A stretch of 64,000 nt of DNA, taken from contig JASFXZ010000001.1 in assembly GCA_032209605.1 (NCBI GenBank), forward strand, positions 33,918,619-33,982,618. The letters run 5' to 3'. Below the pieces are notes generated by a model, which ran no database searches, was not told where the DNA came from, and saw only the letters and a program-made list of their open reading frames with translations. The stretch is from Mactromeris polynyma (lineage: Eukaryota > Mollusca > Bivalvia > Venerida > Mactridae). Positions 34,557 to 46,925 of this stretch are shown here, in pieces. Position 1 is the first letter of the stretch; each line of letters begins with the position of its first letter. Made by a program: the position numbers and the translations under genes.

Positions 34557-35150
34557 AAACACGCTATGTAGTCAGTTATGGTATGACGTAAACAGTAAGC
34601 AGGTTCAACACGCTATGTAGTCAGTTATGGTATGACGTAAACAGTAAGCAGATTGAACACGCTATGTAGTAAGTTATGGTATGAAGTGTACAGTAAGCAG
34701 GTTGAACACGCTATGTAGTCAGTTGTGGTACGAGGTATTTAGTACGCAGGTTGAACACCCTATGCAGTCAGCAAGCAAATTGAACACGCTATGTAGTCAG
34801 TTATGGTTTGAAGTGTACAGTTATCATGTTGAACACGCTATGTAGTCAGTTATGGTTTGATGTATTCAGCAAACAGGTTGAACACGCTAGGTAGTCAGTT
34901 TTGATAAGATACATTCAGCAAGCTGGTAAAACACGCTATGTAGTCAGTTATGGTATTAAGTATTCAGCAAGCAGGTTGAACACGCTATTTAGTCAGTTGC
35001 GGTATGAAGTATGCAGTAAGCTGGTTGAACACGCTATGTAGTCAGTTATGGTATGAACTGTACAGCAAACAGGTTGAACACGCTATGTAGTAAGTTATGG
35101 TATGAAGTATTCAGCCAGCAAGTTGAATACGCTATGTATTCCGTTTGTAT
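34556..35150. repeat. Second 49-base array (~12 copies)
   Basis: Units such as ACGCTATGTAGTCAGTTATG + GTATGAAGTATTCAGCAAGC belong to the same family as 28906-30626. One unit near 34893 carries the TTTTGATAAGATACATTCAG variant that is otherwise found at the end of the first array. Directly joined at its left end to a Tc1/mariner fragment. Confidence 0.93.
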
Positions 35151-35310
35151 AGGCCTGAAAACAGGCTAAACATTCTCTATGATTGTTTGATATATTATCC
35201 AACATATCGAAACGCTGTACAATCAGGCAATGTGGTTCACAGCTGCTTAAACACGTCCTGTTGTAAGTTTGCTTGTTGCACTGCAAGTTAGATTCATAGT
35301 CGGCTACTTG
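35151..35310 (+). repeat. 3' flank shared with the first 49-base array
   Basis: Contains CATATCGAAACGCTGTACAA, TCAGGCAATGTGGTT and TTGCTTGTTGCACTGCAAGT, matching in order the segment after the first array (30660-30765). Diverged, with small indels. Confidence 0.6.
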
Positions 35311-37900
35311 AACACGATCTGAAGGCATCGGCAATAAATGTTTTATCGTATATTACAACGTTAATACAGATTCTTTACTTTTATTTAATGGTTTGAATGA
35401 TTTCCAATCAGTTGACCCTTAGCTCTGAATGAATACGTTGATCATTGTAATATTGGGTTACATATGAGTTAGCAGCTTCATGAAATAATTACATATCTTT
35501 CAGATCAAATTTCAAACCAAATAATTAGCTTTAAGTATTGATTATACACTCCGAGTTAAATTTCATACCGCATCAAATTAGAAACCCATGATAGATCTAT
35601 CACAATCATTTAACTTAAAATTCATTCGATTTGGTTTCCACGTTTATATCGTTGTTTGATACACAGCTGATAATCGGGTGCTCTCATACTTTGTAACAAT
35701 GCAACGATCTGTTATTGCTTATGAATGGTTCATTTCGTATAAAACATTTTAATAACTAGCATTTGTTGCAAAACGTTATACGTATTTTATGATTCTCTTT
35801 TATTACTAGTTTTATTTCGGCCTTGCATGTCCAACTTTCATTACGGTTGACAAGGGAGACAAATCGATCAATTAAATTTCTGGTTGTCTGCCCTGACCAA
35901 AATGACCAGTCTTATATGTTTTACAACCGATTAATCTGATAAGAGATAAGACCCCATGCTGGAAGATACCATAAAATATATCTACCCATTATAAATCCGA
36001 ATGCAGCGATTATACAAGCTGTTAATTAATATCGAGTGCGCTTTTAGGGCAGAATTTGGGGGAAATATGACTTTTTATAGAAAAGTCTAGAAAAAAGCAA
36101 ATAATAACTGTCAATTATCAATTCATACGAGAACACAGAAATTGTATAAACATTGAAACTAAATGGCCAGCCAGCCACGATAGACGTCTAAAAATAATTT
36201 ATGGATTATAGCGCTATGTCCCGTTTTCAGAAGAGATTCTTTTAAAAGTGACTATAAACAATCTATATTTAATGTGAGTAGGAATAACCAAACAGACAGT
36301 GAGTTTCATATTTTAGTTTTACATAAATATATTGTTTTAGACAGTGCTGATAACATTGTATCGATGCGCCATATTTTGCGTAGCGCATCCGTGGTATTGA
36401 GATCTTTGGCTATATCCATTTGACGGTCCATCACTGAAATGACGAAACATATTTATGGTTCTTCTTCAGACATGCGTACGATTTCACATTAACATCAAAA
36501 TACGGTCTTCCAAGTCCATATTAACGACTGAGTTTGTGAAATAAAAATCCCAGTATGTCGCAAAATTATGTGACAAACAAATATTAAGCATCCAACTAAA
36601 GCAATTTCGCAAAATCCATTAGGTATAAAAAAAAATTATATATCTCAAAATACATCCTAAAACAAATTACATCTGTAACATACTATTCCATCGCCGAAAA
36701 ATTGGTTACGTCGCCATTTCGCGCTCTGAATATTACCGTTATAGTAATTGCTTATCCTCTAATGACGTCATCGAAGGGCAGATAATTCTATTAACGGTAT
36801 AATTGAAAGGGTGTATAGGTGTGATTAATTCAAGGGTGACAATTAATCGACTTTTAATCTGTAAAGGTGTGAATTGAACAAATTAAATAAAAATGTCACA
36901 AAGTAGAACAATGAGTACATGTATAATTTTGTGGATGCTATTGTTTAACCTTATACTTAAAAGTGAAAATAATTCTATAAATAATGCAATTGTTTAGACA
37001 AACAAGTTTAAATAACAGTAAAACTCGATTGTTTCCGATGATATTGTTGAATTTTATACTTTGAAGTGAACCTTATTAGATTAATCCTATTAGTATCGTA
37101 GTGCAGATGTTGCAATTATTTAGATAAATAACCTGCATAACTTATTGATATTCATTGTATAAGTTCTATATTGTTTATGTAAAATTAAAGACTGACACTT
37201 GCCAATTAAACATTCTGGTGATACCTGGTGTCATATGTGTGAACGACAACATTATCTCTAAGGTGGTGACCAATTAACGATTTCTAGCAGGTGGGGTAAT
37301 TGATAGTTTGTAATGTACTTTCACTAAATATTAGTTGGCGGTATCCTGATTTTTCTTTTCGTCTGAGCAGTACTTTATTTCGCTATTATATATTGAGGAG
37401 TCAATAATACTAGCACCAATTAGTTTTTTCTGCAAAAATGTACTTTCTACTCAAAACACAGTAAACTCTCATGGAGTGTAGTCTACACATTTACTAGTTT
37501 ATTTATATAACGAATCATTCAAACTAATTTATGAATCCGACTGTATGATGATAATTAATGAATTATATTAGTTCATGATATGTGTGGAAGATCAAATATA
37601 CACCACAAATATTTTAGAACTATTTGTCTGTATTATAATATATGTTATGTTCAATTTCATGGGCCAGTATCTATTTATTTGCTCTGAATTGAAACAAAAT
37701 GTTGATCGCAATTGAAATTTAGTTGCTGCTAAAGAAAATGCGAAATGGCCTTCTAGAATTAATTTAGCGTATCCAGTATAACTAGTCTATACACCATAAA
37801 CCATGGTCCAGCGAACAATATAGCACGCCAGTTAGATTGAGATAATATCTTAAGTGACCACATGTGGAGCTATGGCGCTGTGATCGATATACACATGCAG
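35311..37900. other. AT-rich stretch, nothing recognised
   Basis: No exon continuing the GPCR (TM4 onward) and no repeat structure was found. Confidence 0.4.
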
Positions 37901-37914
37901 TTACAATATGAAAT

Positions 37915-38250
37915 CAAAAGAAAAAAATGGAAATCATCAGGTTCAAAGTTAAAAAGGACCAAAATGAAATAATTTATTTTTTATCAAATTTACATATTTG
38001 TAAAGCTTAAGGAATGAAGATTGTAAAGCCGCTTGCACAAATTTAGATTTCCTTTTATTTACTGACATATTGGGTTTTAAACCCGACCAGTCCGTTTTTT
38101 CCCTTCTTTGTTTATATAGCCATGGTTCGTGTCTTCAAAATTAAAAAGGACCAACATGTTATTTCACAATATTTCTGTAAAACGGAATATGTATTGCAGA
38201 AATGTTAAATTTTCAAAATCGCTTGCACAATTTTGATATCTCAATCCGTT
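37915..38250. repeat. Diverged tandem duplication, ~190-base unit
   Basis: Two copies share GTTAAAAAGGACCAAAATG / ATTAAAAAGGACCAACATG and, ~90 bases on, CGCTTGCACAAATTTAGAT / CGCTTGCACAATTTTGATAT. Function unknown. Confidence 0.6.
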
Positions 38251-39719
38251 GTTGAGATATTAATGATTTCCCACAATTCCCATGTATTTTTCCCATACCC
38301 ACGTTATCGACGGTGGCTATGCGAGGCTCTATGAAAGTTGGGTATGTCTCAACGTTTTGACGTTTGCATTGCATCAAATTATTATGAAGATTATATATAC
38401 CTATACGTCTGTGTGAATGTTATGGAGCCAAAGATTTCAGAGCGAAACATTGATACCAATGACAGCGAAACATATCAATCTGCTTCTTTTAAATTATTAT
38501 TCACTTTCATAGCCCGATATCTATCCTAGCTTTTATACATATGATTATTGTTAGATTTCTGTAAGATTAACATCTAAAGGTATACAGTTGTTGTTCCCAC
38601 TGTATCAATAATCACTGGGATATATTTGATCAGTTTGTTCATGTAAGGATGATTTATACACAACAACCGATATACGAGTATAATACATATATCAATTATA
38701 GCATGATATATTCCTGTACATTTACAGTACAATATCTCCATAGCAACACACTTGTGGAGATACAAACTGGCTGCTGTTTACAGGTTGTTGTGTTAGAGGG
38801 ATTAACTTTGTTCAAGAGAGGTTGTTGCTAAAACTTAGCACTATGCAGTGGTTGTATCGTGTTTTATTGGTTGAAGTAAAATTAAGGATATACCATTTAT
38901 TATGTAATGTACATGAGATAGTGTTGGAACATAACGATTATCAATGATCGCATGTGCATTCGTAAACCTTCTGTTTCCAATATCACTGAATAAAAGAGTT
39001 ATATTTTCTATACTAATTATACAAGTTCAGCATATGTATTCAATTCTAATTAAGTAAGACATGGCAAGAACGACCCTTTGTTGAGCAACAATCTCTTTTC
39101 AACAATAAATAAGAATTTACAACCGATTTAACGTCTCTCTAGAGCAACAACTTCCACACAGAGTTGGTTAGGATAAATTGCACTATATTTATTTTTACAA
39201 AATAATCCGATACCGTGAAGTATGCACTGTTTACTCAATTAAATTCAAATCATTTATTTCACTAGTTTCGAGTAATACATGACATGTTGAGGTATATAAA
39301 TGATCACAAAGCTACATGCTATGGAACTATTAATATAACTCATGTTCATAAGGGTTATAAATGAACTATTAATTGTATAAATACCTCGTTTGTCTGTTTG
39401 TTTAGATCTAGATGCGTTATTAACCCTGTCTAGTTCTCTTCCATTTTAACAAGTAGAATCTTGTTAAATTGGTAAATGTAGCAGAACCTGTTACAAGATA
39501 AGTGAACGTATGAATGCTATGTACATATTACGCTATCAAAATATCGAGCAGTATTTGATGTAACAAATATTTGTCGAATTTATAAAAGAGTGAACCTTTT
39601 CGGGATTTTGTTCTATAATTATAATTTACATACCGTATTTGTTAATGCAAAGATACAGGGCCTTAGAGACACAGTATCGTCTAGATATTCAGCTCTGTAG
39701 TTTATGTATTGTCTTTGAG

Positions 39720-39920
39720 ATAAAGTAGTATGGCCAAGGTGGTTTTTTTTGCCGCTTATAGTTCCAAGGCGCTAAGCCTGCTTCACAAATTACTTATATT
39801 TTCGTCTTGAGTACCTTTTGCCATGGTTAGTGTTATGTGAACAATTACCATGCATCTGTTTTCATCTCAGCTTTTGTTTTTATGGATGGCTGTGCATTTT
39901 GTTTGTGACATTTGGTCTGT
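39720..39920 (+). repeat. Partial relative of the 45/52-kb duplicated element
   Basis: Blocks GCCGCTTATAGTTCCAAGGC, TCTTGAGTACCTTTTGCCAT and TTTTGTTTGTGACATTTGGT resemble 52800-52940 and, more weakly, 45260-45440. A third, shorter copy of the same repeat family. Confidence 0.4.
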
Positions 39921-40439
39921 TCCATTCATTTTAAGTACATGTTTCCAAACTAGAACACACTTGCGAATATGTAATGGCCTATATTAGTCTAATTCAAGAC
40001 AAATATGGCATGGAAACCATTTATCTTCACAAAAACGAAACCAACAAGGACACTTCGTCTTGTTAGGGTAATAAATGTCGCTCAATTCCAGTTTTCTCGA
40101 AACAAGGCAGATATGTATTTTCCCCCACACAAATTATTTATGTTTGTTTCAAGCATCCATGATAACTCATTTGGGACAAGCACGATGGTAATGAAAGTCT
40201 CGTCATAGAGAGACATCCCTGAATAGTGATTTGTATTGGTGTGAGATTTACTTGCAGTTCAAACTATCATCCGTTCGAAGACCTGATATTTATTTACGTT
40301 AATGGGAAGCTTGAGACGTAATCGGACTTATGTTGTCTGACAATCTCGTCCACACACAAACAAGTAATTTTAGCAGCTTATTCACCCCTCCAACAAGTGG
40401 TAGGATTAGTCATTTCAACAAGTAGTGGCATTGTAAAAT

Positions 40440-40615
40440 GGTCCAAACTAGAAGTCTGAAAACCCGCTTCAAGTATTCCGAATGCCTGTCAGTTCAAAAT
40501 TTCGCCAGTCCAAAGGTCGGAACATGCTGGGCCCTAACGTCCGAAGCCCAAAAAGACCGAGGTTCCGTTTGCCAATGCAAAAACCCGACGTCCCGAATGT
40601 CCAAGGCCTTTTTAC
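40440..40615. repeat. Degenerate short tandem repeat
   Basis: Phrases of the type GTCCGAAGCCCAAAA, GTCGGAACATGC and GTCCCGAATGTCCAAGGCC recur at ~16-20-base spacing. The open frame across it has no homology. Confidence 0.4.
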
Positions 40616-41029
40616 ATGCTGACACTTACTTGTTTTATTTCTAGTTATTGCTCTACTTTATTTCATAATATAACCCATTGTTATTATTCTACTATCAAGT
40701 CACATGGTCATGCCTGGTCACTACAAGTCATTAAACTATCAGTTATTGAGAAATTCTTGTAATTCACACAAATGATTGAACACCGAAAAGGTAGACAACG
40801 AAACGGAGCCGAGAGACTTCTGTATAGTTGTAGCCCAAGTATAACCAATTTGAGAAAATACCACGTATATTATCAGACAAATTACATCTTCGAATGAACT
40901 TACAGAAAATTGCTATCAGAAAATGTGTATATGATTAGTCGGTGCATTTCAATTTACGAATATGATTCAAGGCGAATCGTCGAAAATGCTAAATCGCTAA
41001 AGGTCGACAGAAATAGTGCATATGTAAAC

Positions 41030-43067
41030 AATTGACCTTTCTGCCGATATTGATTGACAGCTCGCGTTAGCCAATCGCGTTGCAGTATTCGCGCACACCT
41101 CCGGCATTGTTTTATCGACGCCATTTTGTTAGACAAGTTACACTGTTGTCAACAAATTTGTCTAAGAGTGGTAGTTTTCGGGAAAGCAAATTACAGGGTG
41201 TTTATTATTGACAATGGTGAGAAGGTGTAGTGACAATAGATGTCCAGACTGATAGGTGGCGTGAAATTCTTACCTTTTCCAAAACCTAAGACAAATTTGG
41301 AAAAAATGCATGCGGGGGATTAAGTTGTGCGGCAGACCGCATCACGAGTTAAATCCGTCTAAAATTAACGCAAACAGATAGGCCCCATTGATAAAAAGAT
41401 GACTTTTTGTTTGGTATTTGTTATTTTTACCTTTAAATATCAGTTTGACTGGGAGGGGACAAACATTACAAGTTAATGAAAAGTCTATACCCTAAAACAT
41501 GAAGAAACACAAATTTACAACTTAAAATGTTTTTATTTCACATAATCAGTTGCAAATTATACATGTGAAAATATATCAAACCAACTATATTATATCTGTA
41601 TATTGAGGGAACATAATATTATTTTTCTAAACAAAAATAATTGACTTATGTCAACAATTAAGCAAGTATTTGGACTTGTGTTTGCTTAGGACGGCCATTA
41701 CTTTATATATTTTTCATGACCAGAATCATTATAAAATCAATAATTATTGCGATTAAAAACATGAAACTGAAACATGTATTGCTATAAACATATATACATG
41801 GAGAAAAATATCTTAATTTTGGTTATAATTGATATTGATGAAAAATCTAAATACATGTGATATACCAGTATTGGTTTCTCACTGTCAAGTATTTCTTTCG
41901 AACGTAATTTACATGTATTTCAATTGCATTGTGGGTTTACAATTTATGTACGTATAGAAATTAGTAATATATCTGGTTTAAAATCCTAAATATCACACCT
42001 ACGAGTATGTTGATTTTGTTAAATAAATAAACCTATTTTCTAACATTCAACACAAGTCTGATCATTTATTTTTTATAAATGGTCATTTAGTTAAAGGCTA
42101 TAAAAATAATGTACATGTATGTGTGTGTATTTACATTTCTCAACGTTGCTGTATATATGTGTCGGATGGTGACAGCAAAAACTGATTGGATGTATATTGG
42201 ACTCCCACTGGGCCAGACTGTGAAATGCTGATTACGGGGCTGGATAAGATTTACATCTAGATAGTGCACACATGCGACATTATTGTTTATTGCATAACAT
42301 TATATAATTTGTACGACCTAATACTGGCCTTGTGTCTGCCTCTGTTTCTATTTTATCATAGTATCTTTACAGTATGACTTCTGGAATTTGTAGAAATATA
42401 TGTTGCAGGATTTGAAGATTTGAGAAATAATTCTGATATTCTAATGTCCATCCCTTTTTGTGTAATGTCCATCTCCACACAAAATAAAGGTGGGTTATGT
42501 ACACAAACATAACTATACTTAAACTTGATAACTAAATGACTTTCATTCACACTAAATAACATTATACATAAGGGGACGGACATTACAGATAACTTTCATG
42601 TTTTTTTTTGGTAAATACTTCCCCTGTAATCCCGCAATAAACTGCAAACATGGACTTATATGGAATTATAATTATCACGTGTGAATGTATTGCATAATAA
42701 TCGGTTCGAAATTTATCTGATATAAAGGACATTCTAATATAAAATGAAATTCGTCTTCTAAAACATTACAGAGTTGACATTTTCTTTCTGATCGTGGTAT
42801 AGCATTTAAGGTTTATTCCATCTTCCCGTTTCAATACTCTTAATCTAGTCAAAGCAAATCTATATTATGTAATATTTATTTTGTCAACATATGATTTAAA
42901 GTCGAAATATCATATAATGAGGAAAAATCCGAAGGAATACTATCTACATCAGCCCGTTATAGTTCTTTGTTCGACGCCATATTGGACATGGCTTGTCTAA
43001 CGTGGTTACAGCGAGAACCTGTTACTAAGGGGGGCGTGGCTACGGAGCGTCTGCAGAAAGGTCAATT
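41030..43067. mobile_element. Possible ~2-kb DNA element with a THAP remnant
   Basis: A perfect 15-base inverted pair, AATTGACCTTTCTGC at 41030-41044 and its complement at 43053-43067, bounds a stretch that contains a degenerate THAP-domain coding segment. THAP domains are the DNA-binding part of P-type and some other transposases. Sequence just inside both ends is GC-richer than the AT-rich interior. The ends and target duplication are not firmly set, so the boundaries are approximate. Confidence 0.45.
41214..41390 (+). pseudogene. Degenerate THAP zinc-finger coding fragment
   Basis: From ATG at 41214 the frame reads MVRRCSDNRCPD and then stops. After a second stop, GVKFLPFPKPKTNLEK resumes and, after a one-base shift, IKLCGRPHHELNPSKIN follows. 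These blocks match a THAP domain common in marine invertebrate genomes (C-x-x-C start, FPFPKPKTNLE, IKLCGRPH, NPSKIN). At least two stops and one frameshift show it is inactive. The final zinc-binding C-x-x-H is not visible. Confidence 0.75.
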
Positions 43068-43380
43068 AACTATGTGTTCTAGCTTTATACGCTAACTTTA
43101 TTAGGTCTCCGTGTTGTTATGTTCGCGATGAAATACAAAGTATTACACAACATGTTTATTAATTCTTTGCACACAAATACCCAAACGCGTATCATTATCT
43201 TTATTCATGTATCAAAGTATGAACAAAGCATGGCTCGAAATGAATCTGACGCCTTTAGCACTATAATGACTTCATAATATATAATAATCATGACTTGAAA
43301 TGACTAATCGATATGCCGCACATTTTTTAACCAGAAATCTAACCAAGAGGCGAAATTACTTCACGTCTTTAACTCTACAC

Positions 43381-43508
43381 CGGGGAACTTGGTACGCGAC
43401 CTGAGGAACTTGGTACACGACCTGGGGAACTTGGTACGCGACCTGGGGAACTTGGTACGCGACCTGGGGAACTTGGTACGCGACCTGGGGAACTTGGTAC
43501 GCGACCTG
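43381..43508. repeat. 21-base tandem repeat, six copies
   Basis: Unit GGGGAACTTGGTACGCGACC plus T. Because 21 is a multiple of three, frames stay open on both strands (VRDLGNL on plus, GRVPSSP and related on minus). No initiation, splice or homology evidence supports translation. Confidence 0.95.
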
Positions 43509-44853
43509 GAATTCGGGCGTTTGGAAGAAACAAATATTCAGCTTTTGTATCAAACTGTAAGTTATGCAGTTCCGAAGTCGGAAGACGCAACATCATCAAT
43601 TACCAAGGCGAATTATCTTAACGCTTATTATTTCTATTAACGTGTCTGTTTGTATGTAATTATCGAATAACTGCATCACTGAAGTTTCACACGAGAGTTC
43701 ATTAAGGATCTCCACAGGACATCACTTTAAATGCATCCTTTAATTGATGTTTTAACTTGTTTACTACCATTTTTCCTGATATCTTTGCCGTGAAACAAAA
43801 TTGAATCCATAATACTGCAGTGTTTATCAGTATGAAAATATAACATAAGCTATATTTTGATAATACTGCAAATGTGTTTACAGATGATTCGTGGGTCTAT
43901 TGCACTTGTGTTCCCTCCGCAAGTTCAAATACAAATAAATGCGAGTTCATTTTATCGTGACTAAAACAAACTTAATGAAAAAATAGCCCACTTGCAAAAC
44001 TCTTTATGAAATTCCTTACTATTATGGGCAAATCAAATATGATATAGATAGACTAACACACCACAGCCCGATTCAGTTTTGTACATAGTCAATGGCAGTG
44101 GCGGTGCTAGTCACACTTTTTGAAAATAGGTATTATATTTGCTTTCCTTTCATTATTTCAACATCACGTTTAAATTCTCATCCCCGAAGAAGATTATCGG
44201 TTGGAAGCGATATTATACACAACTGCAACAGTCAGAGAACACCAAGAAGTGCCGGCAACTTTTCCATAACATACAAACGCTTCATCGATAAAAAATAATG
44301 TTAGTCTTCGGTTAAAGGCAGTTAAATTTCTGCACTACCAATATAAACAACAAGGAGATGATCTTTACAAAGAACTGTGAAATTGACGAATATTTTCCTT
44401 TATAAATTTATGTGTAGTGATGAAAGAAAATTAATTACAAAACAAAGGTGTCAGTTATATGCTTAATAGCAAACAAGTTAGACATAGATCTGTAAACTCC
44501 TGGTCTCCTTTCTTATTTTATTGATGCATATTTAAACAAAATCAAAAACCGTCGAGATGTACGTCGGATTCAAATACTTACAATTAAATACCATATAACA
44601 GGAACACCCTGACGGCTTAGATTTGAAATATTTAGATTACATGTACACCGACACCCCAAGAATACGACCACGAAAGTCGGTCTTAGTATCTCATAAATCC
44701 ACCAATTAATGAAAAGCAATTAAAACACTGATTGTTTTAACGTGAACTATAAATGTGTTTGTTTACATATCTGGTAGTTTGTATTATTAGAAACTCTACC
44801 AAAGAAAGCACGTATCTTCACATGTCTCTGTGAATTATATGAATCTGTGAGAC

Positions 44854-45164
44854 TTTTTCGGCACAGCCATACTAACATGGTTTTGCTATTTGCATATCAA
44901 TGTTGTGTAAACCAATCAAATCGTACGTTAACCACCAAGGCAATTTCTCTTCAACCAAACAACGTTTGTAAACTTGAAGCGGATTGGTACACCTTTCTAT
45001 AAAGGGTACGTTACCTTACCGAAATCCACTGAATTTCGGTGAATTTACCGAAATCCATTTGAGATCTGGAGTGACCAGCAAGCGTAAATTCTCGGCATTT
45101 TTATGTTGCGCAACAACTTTAAACCTTCAAATTGCGCCGACCTTTTTTCAAGATATCTCTTGTT
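44854..45164 (-). repeat. ~310-base interspersed element, copy 2
   Basis: Reverse-orientation relative of 17319-17640 and 58941-59250. It begins TTTTCGGCACAGCCATACTA and ends AAGATATCTCTTGTT. The matching position in the second long repeat (near 52,720) lacks it, so it inserted after that duplication. Confidence 0.75.
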
Positions 45165-46864
45165 AGAACTAAATTGTCAAGCAGGGATTTTCGTATTTAC
45201 ATGTACACGGTTCGTTTTATTTTTTAATTGATAATAGGAAAATATGTTAGGTGGAATGCACCACACCCTTCCCCGGTTACAAGCTAAGTTTGTGCCACTG
45301 AACGATCTAGTGTAGTACACAGTCCTATTGTTAATCATTACTTAAGTGTTGTATTGAGTCCCCTTTGCAACAGTAATCGTTTCTTTATGTTTTAGTGCTT
45401 CTTTATGTGACTGTGTGCTTTTTTGTTACGTGTCTAGCTCGACTGTCTTGGATTGGAAATTTGAAGTTTAAAATTAACACCTCATTTAAGTGTACTTACA
45501 CAATATATAAATCAAGGCCCCTACTGGTCTTTCGCAATAATGAGCGAACATATACTAAACACACAACACTCGCAAGTCATTTTCTAGCATGCGGTGGGTC
45601 TTTTTGCTCTAGTATTTATAATGAAATAAATTATCGACAGACATTGTGTACGAATACGAATACTAACACCCGCTGCTCTGCATTGCTCTCCATCAAAAGT
45701 CAATGTTTTATAGGAAATAGAGAACAAATTGCTTGTCTAGACAATTGGGATGTTTGTTCACGTATTGAATTTATGTTTGAATCTAAGATTATTCTAATGC
45801 AACAACTTTCAATCATAAATATTAAAAAATTCACTCATTTTACTGTTATTGTGGACGTTTAACATCTACGTGCCATTTCTGTAAAGTTTTCTTCAGATCT
45901 GTACGGGACGTACCGTAGGCCTACCCCATATTTCGTGTTGTTAATTATTTGTCATTGTTCATTGTCATAATCACGCCTCCCTGTGTGTACCTCCTGTCTG
46001 TTTGGTCTTGTTTTACCAATATGTCCGGAAATTAAATTCCATGTGAAAAAATGAAATATTTAAATTTTGAATGTTCTATTTGCAAAGTTACCTGATGAAA
46101 GTCATGTTGACAAACGGTATTATGATATTTATAGTGATGCCTGATGACACAGTAGATGCAATGGGACGCCACCATTCTACAAAGACATTCAAGGAACGAT
46201 GACTATTAAAATGTTAACACTAAAAAGCGTTATGTGAATCTAAATATAAGAAGGAATTAAAGCTGAATAGATTTTCCCCACGAAATATATCGACAAAAAA
46301 CAACCATGGTCTTGACAAATAATTAATCGCCAACGGAGTTCTATCCATAGGCGCCAAAATGGCGATCGTCTCAGAATTGTGGAATGTCCAAATTAAACAA
46401 TAAAAATATACTCGTATATGCTTTTATTTTTTTACTTGGCTACCCTTTGTCCTAAATTGGAAGAAACTGGTAAAGTTCTATATTCTCTTAACAAGGCTAT
46501 AGTTTTAAGTATAAACTTATATGAATTTATATAAAAAGCATCGATCAACCTGCAATACCTATCTGCCCTTCTCATTTCAGTGCTAGACTTTCTTACACTG
46601 AAAGTCGTGTCTATTTCACGATATTAATTTAATAACCAAAATAACACGAGCCATTTGGGATAACTGTACTTGTTATAAATATATATAATTCTTAGCATGA
46701 TATGACAATGTCATGCATAGCTTTTCTTGCTCACGCAAATTGTATATAGCTGAATATAAAATTTAGAAAATAATCCTATACAATTTCCATATTTCAAACA
46801 TTGTGTTTTTTTTAATTTCTAACGGTGTAGCGTATGCTAGTTACAGATGCTCTTTCCCCTTTTG

Positions 46865-46925
46865 CAACCGCCACAGAGATAGCCCAGTCGGTTAATGTAT
46901 TTGCCACATACGTGTATTAACCTAA
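46865..46925 (+). repeat. tRNA-like fragment
   Basis: GAGATAGCCCAGTCGGTTAA resembles a tRNA A-box region, but no matching B box follows at the expected distance. Confidence 0.3.

Noticed and set aside
45395..45862. 155-codon plus-strand frame as a gene
   Set aside because: Only the last third is conserved in the other repeat copy, and the N-terminal part is not open there; reported as part of the repeat.
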